NCBI GenBank assembly: GCA_963556255.1
Contig: OY744617.1
Span: 30,323,648-30,387,647, forward strand
Reading direction: 5' to 3'
DNA from: Allolobophora icterica
Lineage: Eukaryota > Annelida > Clitellata > Crassiclitellata > Lumbricidae
Length of the DNA stretch: 64,000 nucleotides
Numbering within the stretch: the stretch's first letter is position 1; the number at the start of each line of letters is the position of its first letter. Shown in pieces: positions 60,430 through 64,000 of the stretch. The notes under the pieces are model-generated. The model was given only the letters and a program-made list of their open reading frames with translations, did not search any database and was not told the origin of the DNA. Made by a program: the position numbers and the translations under genes.

Positions 60430-60790
60430 CTAAATGTTTTGTAATGGATCGGTGGTCGAGAGGGTGGGGTTCGAGACTTGACGGGAACTGGTTATTGGTG
60501 AATCGCAGTTCGGCGCACTAACCCGGATGCAATTTGTCAACGGCGATCGAACGAATCGGTCGCGTTTCCATGGCAACTCCCGCCAATCGTCTGTGCGTTG
60601 GCATGGCAGCAGACCAGCAAGTGCATTGCGGGTGGATATGGCGACCGGCTCGTGACGATTGTCAATCGCGCTGTTGAACATGTTTACCTATAGCATATTC
60701 ATGACGGTTGTTATGACTTGAGTAAGAACCAAGTGAGCGAATTTATATGGCGCCCTGGTCCTCGAAGCGTGCGTGACTGGTTTGCTGGGA
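60430..60790. promoter_or_regulatory. CpG-rich unique island with X-box and CCAAT
   Basis: This island is rich in CG dinucleotides compared with its flanks. It contains GTTTCCATGGCAAC (60564-60577), close to the RFX X-box, and CCGCCAATCG just after it. No coding match was found. It could be a promoter or first exon for the minus-strand Ig gene; this is inference. Confidence 0.3.
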
Positions 60791-60909
60791 ACGTTGACAC
60801 CACTGACATTCGGTCACCCTCTGTAGCTCCCTCTCTGTTTCTCTGTTTATGTCTCCGTATGTCTCTCTGTCTGTGTCTGTGTCTGTCTCTATATGTACAT
60901 CATTTTCGA

Positions 60910-61319
<410 letters not shown>

Positions 61320-61320
<1 letters not shown>

Positions 61321-61520
61321 GTCATCCGAAATACGATCGCATCCCACGAATGGGGCAGGGACCAGCTTCCGCAGCATCTGCAACATCCTTTGGTCCTCGG
61401 ATGTGGGCTCCAATCCGTCGGGTGAGGCATACATGTAACGGGTTTACATCGATATTTTGGCCCAGATACATATTGGCAATGAACTGTGATACGGCGATGT
61501 AGAGACTGCAAGAGAACGGG
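61320..61520. other. Short unique island
   Basis: About 180 bp of balanced composition between simple repeats. Several frames are open but none is recognised and no splice pair is evident. Confidence 0.35.
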
Positions 61521-61534
61521 TTACTCTGGGATAG

Positions 61535-61990
61535 AGAGGGATGGAGGAAAAAAGGAAGGAAGGAGGGAAGGAAGGAAGAAAGGAAGGAAGGGAAGATATA
61601 AGGAAGGACGGAAAAGCAAGCACTTAAGGAAGAAAGGAAGGAAGGAGCAGGAAGAAGAAGGATGGATGTGTGGAAGAATAGCAGGAAACTAGGAAGGAAG
61701 GAAGGATGGAAGGCAGTATGGAAGGATGGAAGGGAAGATGTAGGAAGGAAAGAATGATGTAAGGCAGGAAAGAAAAGCAAGCACTGATGGAAGGAATGAA
61801 GAAATGAAGAAAGAAGGAAGAAGGAGAAGAAGGAAACTAGGAAGCAAGGAAGCAAAGAAGGATGCAAGGAAAGAAGGAGAAGGAAAGAAGAAGGAAGGAC
61901 AGACAGACGGAGGCAGAGGCAGAGGCAGAGACAGAAGGTAAGAGAGTGACAGAGACAGACAGACAGAGACAGAGGGTGAGAGAGAGACAG
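61535..61990. repeat. (GGAA)n and GA-rich tract
   Basis: Degenerate GGAAGGAAGGA with AGGCAGAGGCAGAG near the right end. Confidence 0.9.
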
Positions 61991-61999
61991 AGAGAGCGA

Positions 62000-63640
62000 C
62001 AGCGACCACTTCGGATCGTGTCCCTGAAACTGATATGAGTCGCAACGATGGACAGTTAATTGCCTCGAATCAAGATGAATGCACGGGATGCAGATCAGTT
62101 CTCTTCGGCTGCTGACGCTGACCAGGGCGACCGTAGGAAGAACGGAGGAGGAGCTGGCCATCGAGATGAGCACGACTGCATCTCAGACAGAGCACCAGCA
62201 TCAGTACCAATCGACTGTCATATGACCATCTATTATACATGCACTTGGACTTCGTGAACTCTTCGCACGTGCTCGGTCGCTTCATTACATAAATATACAT
62301 TGTAAATCTATATGATAATACATATGAGGCCATCTGGGAGCACGGTCGTTTGGATGACACCTTGTCTGAACCTATCAAGTGACCTATACATGAATAGTTG
62401 TCAAGACTATATATGATCATCCCTTTCAATCTTAATAATTAATACTTGGATCCATGTGCTTTATATACAGAGTCATCAAGCGTTGATATGAATTCGAGAA
62501 TTGACGCCACATTTTTATATATTTCACTAGTAGACAACGTTTTAAAGGTGTCTAAGGAGGGCACGTCAACCGTGTCCTAAGCTTATGTAAAGTGTTTGTA
62601 CAACGTTTTAAAGGTGTTTAAAGAGAGCGCTCTAACCATATTATTCTGCGCGTGGGTCAGTCAATGGTGACCTTTCTTGTTTTCCATGCACTGTTTTGTT
62701 TCCTAAAGACATTGAACTTCCACTACGCGAGCCCAGAGAGCTGGCCTGATCTATGGAGTGGCGTCATATAAATTATTTATTAAATAAATAATATATATTA
62801 TATGCATTGCAATAGGCTTGCATATTCGTTGCCAAGGGGTTGAATTCATATAAATAACTTCAATAAGCAGCAAGTCTCAAGTTCATGTAGATAATGAATT
62901 AATGAACTAAGGAAGAGCTTAAGATTTTAGAATTAGCGCCCTACAACCCATGTGAGGTTTTAAATGCGCTACATAATTATTCAGAATAAGCCTATCTACT
63001 TGCCCACGTCACTGTTGCAACCCTGGAGAAGATCAATGTTCGTCCTAAGCTCTCTGTTCGCTAATTCACTGTGGGTTGGTGCTGAACCTAAAGAAACGAT
63101 GTCGGTCGAGAAGCCTCGTTAATCCCAGGAACTTAAATCACGGTAGACGACTGGGTTAGAGCTCTTTAGAGCACATTTTAAACGGGTTTAACTGATCTTA
63201 TATAGGCACTAGAGTATTTGCCCGTCATATATGACAAGTTGTCTCTGTTTCGTGAACGCGACAATGCGACATACAGTTGGCCATGTGGGTTAGGAGGGCC
63301 CGTGTGCCTGTATATTCGCCCAAGCAGGCCTTAAATAACATGAGTTGCATTCCACAGTGACAGCGCAGCCCGTGTCCCTGCATCGGGCACGCCCGATGCA
63401 CATTCCAGACATTCCAGAGCGTCTATCTTACAGTTAACACATAGAGCTGGAAAAATATATAAGAGATGGAACATGGCAGACGATTGGGTTATAGCGCTTT
63501 CTTTAGACACCGTTAAAACAGTTATAACCGGTGTTATATAGGGATAAAAATTGAGTTAGAGCGTTCTTTCAAAACATTTTATAGCAATGTGTATTATAAA
63601 TAACAGTAGATATATTGCTTTAAATGATGTGACATTATTG
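62000..63640. other. AT-rich region, no gene recognised
   Basis: No frame resembles a known protein. It contains several copies of a TTTAAAGGTGTCTAA-type motif (see findings), a short ATAATATATATTATAT tract (62780-62805) and otherwise unique sequence. Confidence 0.5.
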
Positions 63641-63669
63641 ACATTGTGGTTATGTGGTTATGTGGTTAT

Positions 63670-63800
63670 TATTTTTTTTTCAATCAATCAATTTTTATTG
63701 CAACGATATAACATACATCAGTTCAACATTATGTTACAAGAAAACGTTGACAAAGGGAAGGCCCAAAAGGGATGGAAATTCCGCTAATAGGGACACCCAA
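63670..63800 (-). other. Possible minus-strand 3' end (retroelement or gene)
   Basis: On the minus strand the sequence ends GTTGCAATAAAAATTGATTG, then ATTG repeats and A's. This pairs an AATAAA signal (complement at 63694-63699) with a short tandem tail, as at LINE 3' ends such as 31980-32040. The frame beyond is not recognised. Confidence 0.35.
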
Positions 63801-64000
63801 TTTGTAAGTTAATTATGTTGAAGATAGAGGTTCAATTGAGAGACAGTAATAAGCTTAACTAGGTGATTAAACAGAGGTATTCATAAGCATACAAAAACAG
63901 TGCACAGTGATTTGATTATGAACATTAAAGTCTTAGATTAACAGTTGCAATCTAGTTTAAGTCAGTTCCATGAATTGTCATTAATTAATCCATCCGTTAA

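Noticed and set aside
62070..62260. Minus-strand LVLMLVLCLRCSRAHLDG as a signal-peptide exon of the Ig gene
   Set aside because: It looks hydrophobic, but no start or donor in the required phase was found and the frame stops soon after.

Overview
The window is animal nuclear DNA. Genes are split by many GT-AG introns. Intergenic and intronic DNA is full of tRNA-derived SINEs, decayed LINE and hAT pieces, MITEs and very long simple-sequence tracts. One multi-exon gene encodes the C-terminal two thirds of IQGAP. A second, on the opposite strand, encodes two immunoglobulin domains of the Dpr/IgLON (Wirin) type. Together these point to a bilaterian invertebrate, probably marine. I cannot name the species or phylum from the sequence alone.

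Layout. (1) 1-23108, plus strand: 29 consecutive coding exons of an IQGAP gene, whose N-terminal exons lie off the left edge. All splice phases agree. They encode about 1,192 residues: IQGAP repeats, WW, four IQ motifs, the RasGAP-related domain and the RasGAP C-terminal domain, ending at a TAA. Introns carry SINEs, minisatellites, a LINE relic and a MITE relic. (2) 23109-29100: 3' flank and intergenic DNA with a decayed hAT transposon, a MITE and a few possible regulatory motifs. (3) 29100-35170: an old duplicated repeat block of about 2.2 kb per unit with SINE and LINE insertions. (4) 35400-42850: microsatellites, a MITE inside an ATGT tract, LINE 3' relics, and two exons (Ig2 and the second half of Ig1) of the minus-strand Ig gene. 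(5) 42858-54727: a complete and apparently very young Ty3/Gypsy LTR retrotransposon. It has 2,183-bp LTRs, a 4-bp target duplication and one uninterrupted 2,354-codon gag-pol frame. It lies antisense in an intron of the Ig gene. (6) 54979-55170: the exon with the first half of Ig1. (7) 55200-62000: almost continuous simple repeats with small unique islands. (8) 62000-64000: AT-rich DNA with no recognised gene.

The two host genes converge: IQGAP ends at 23108 and the Ig gene runs leftward from beyond 55170 to below 39862. IQGAP is a cytoplasmic scaffold that binds calmodulin and Rho-family GTPases. Dpr/IgLON-type proteins are cell-surface recognition molecules, mostly neuronal. Nothing suggests that the two genes work together.

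All homology statements come from my recognition of conserved motifs; no database search was run. Exon borders were placed by hand from protein similarity, splice-site sequence and phase continuity.
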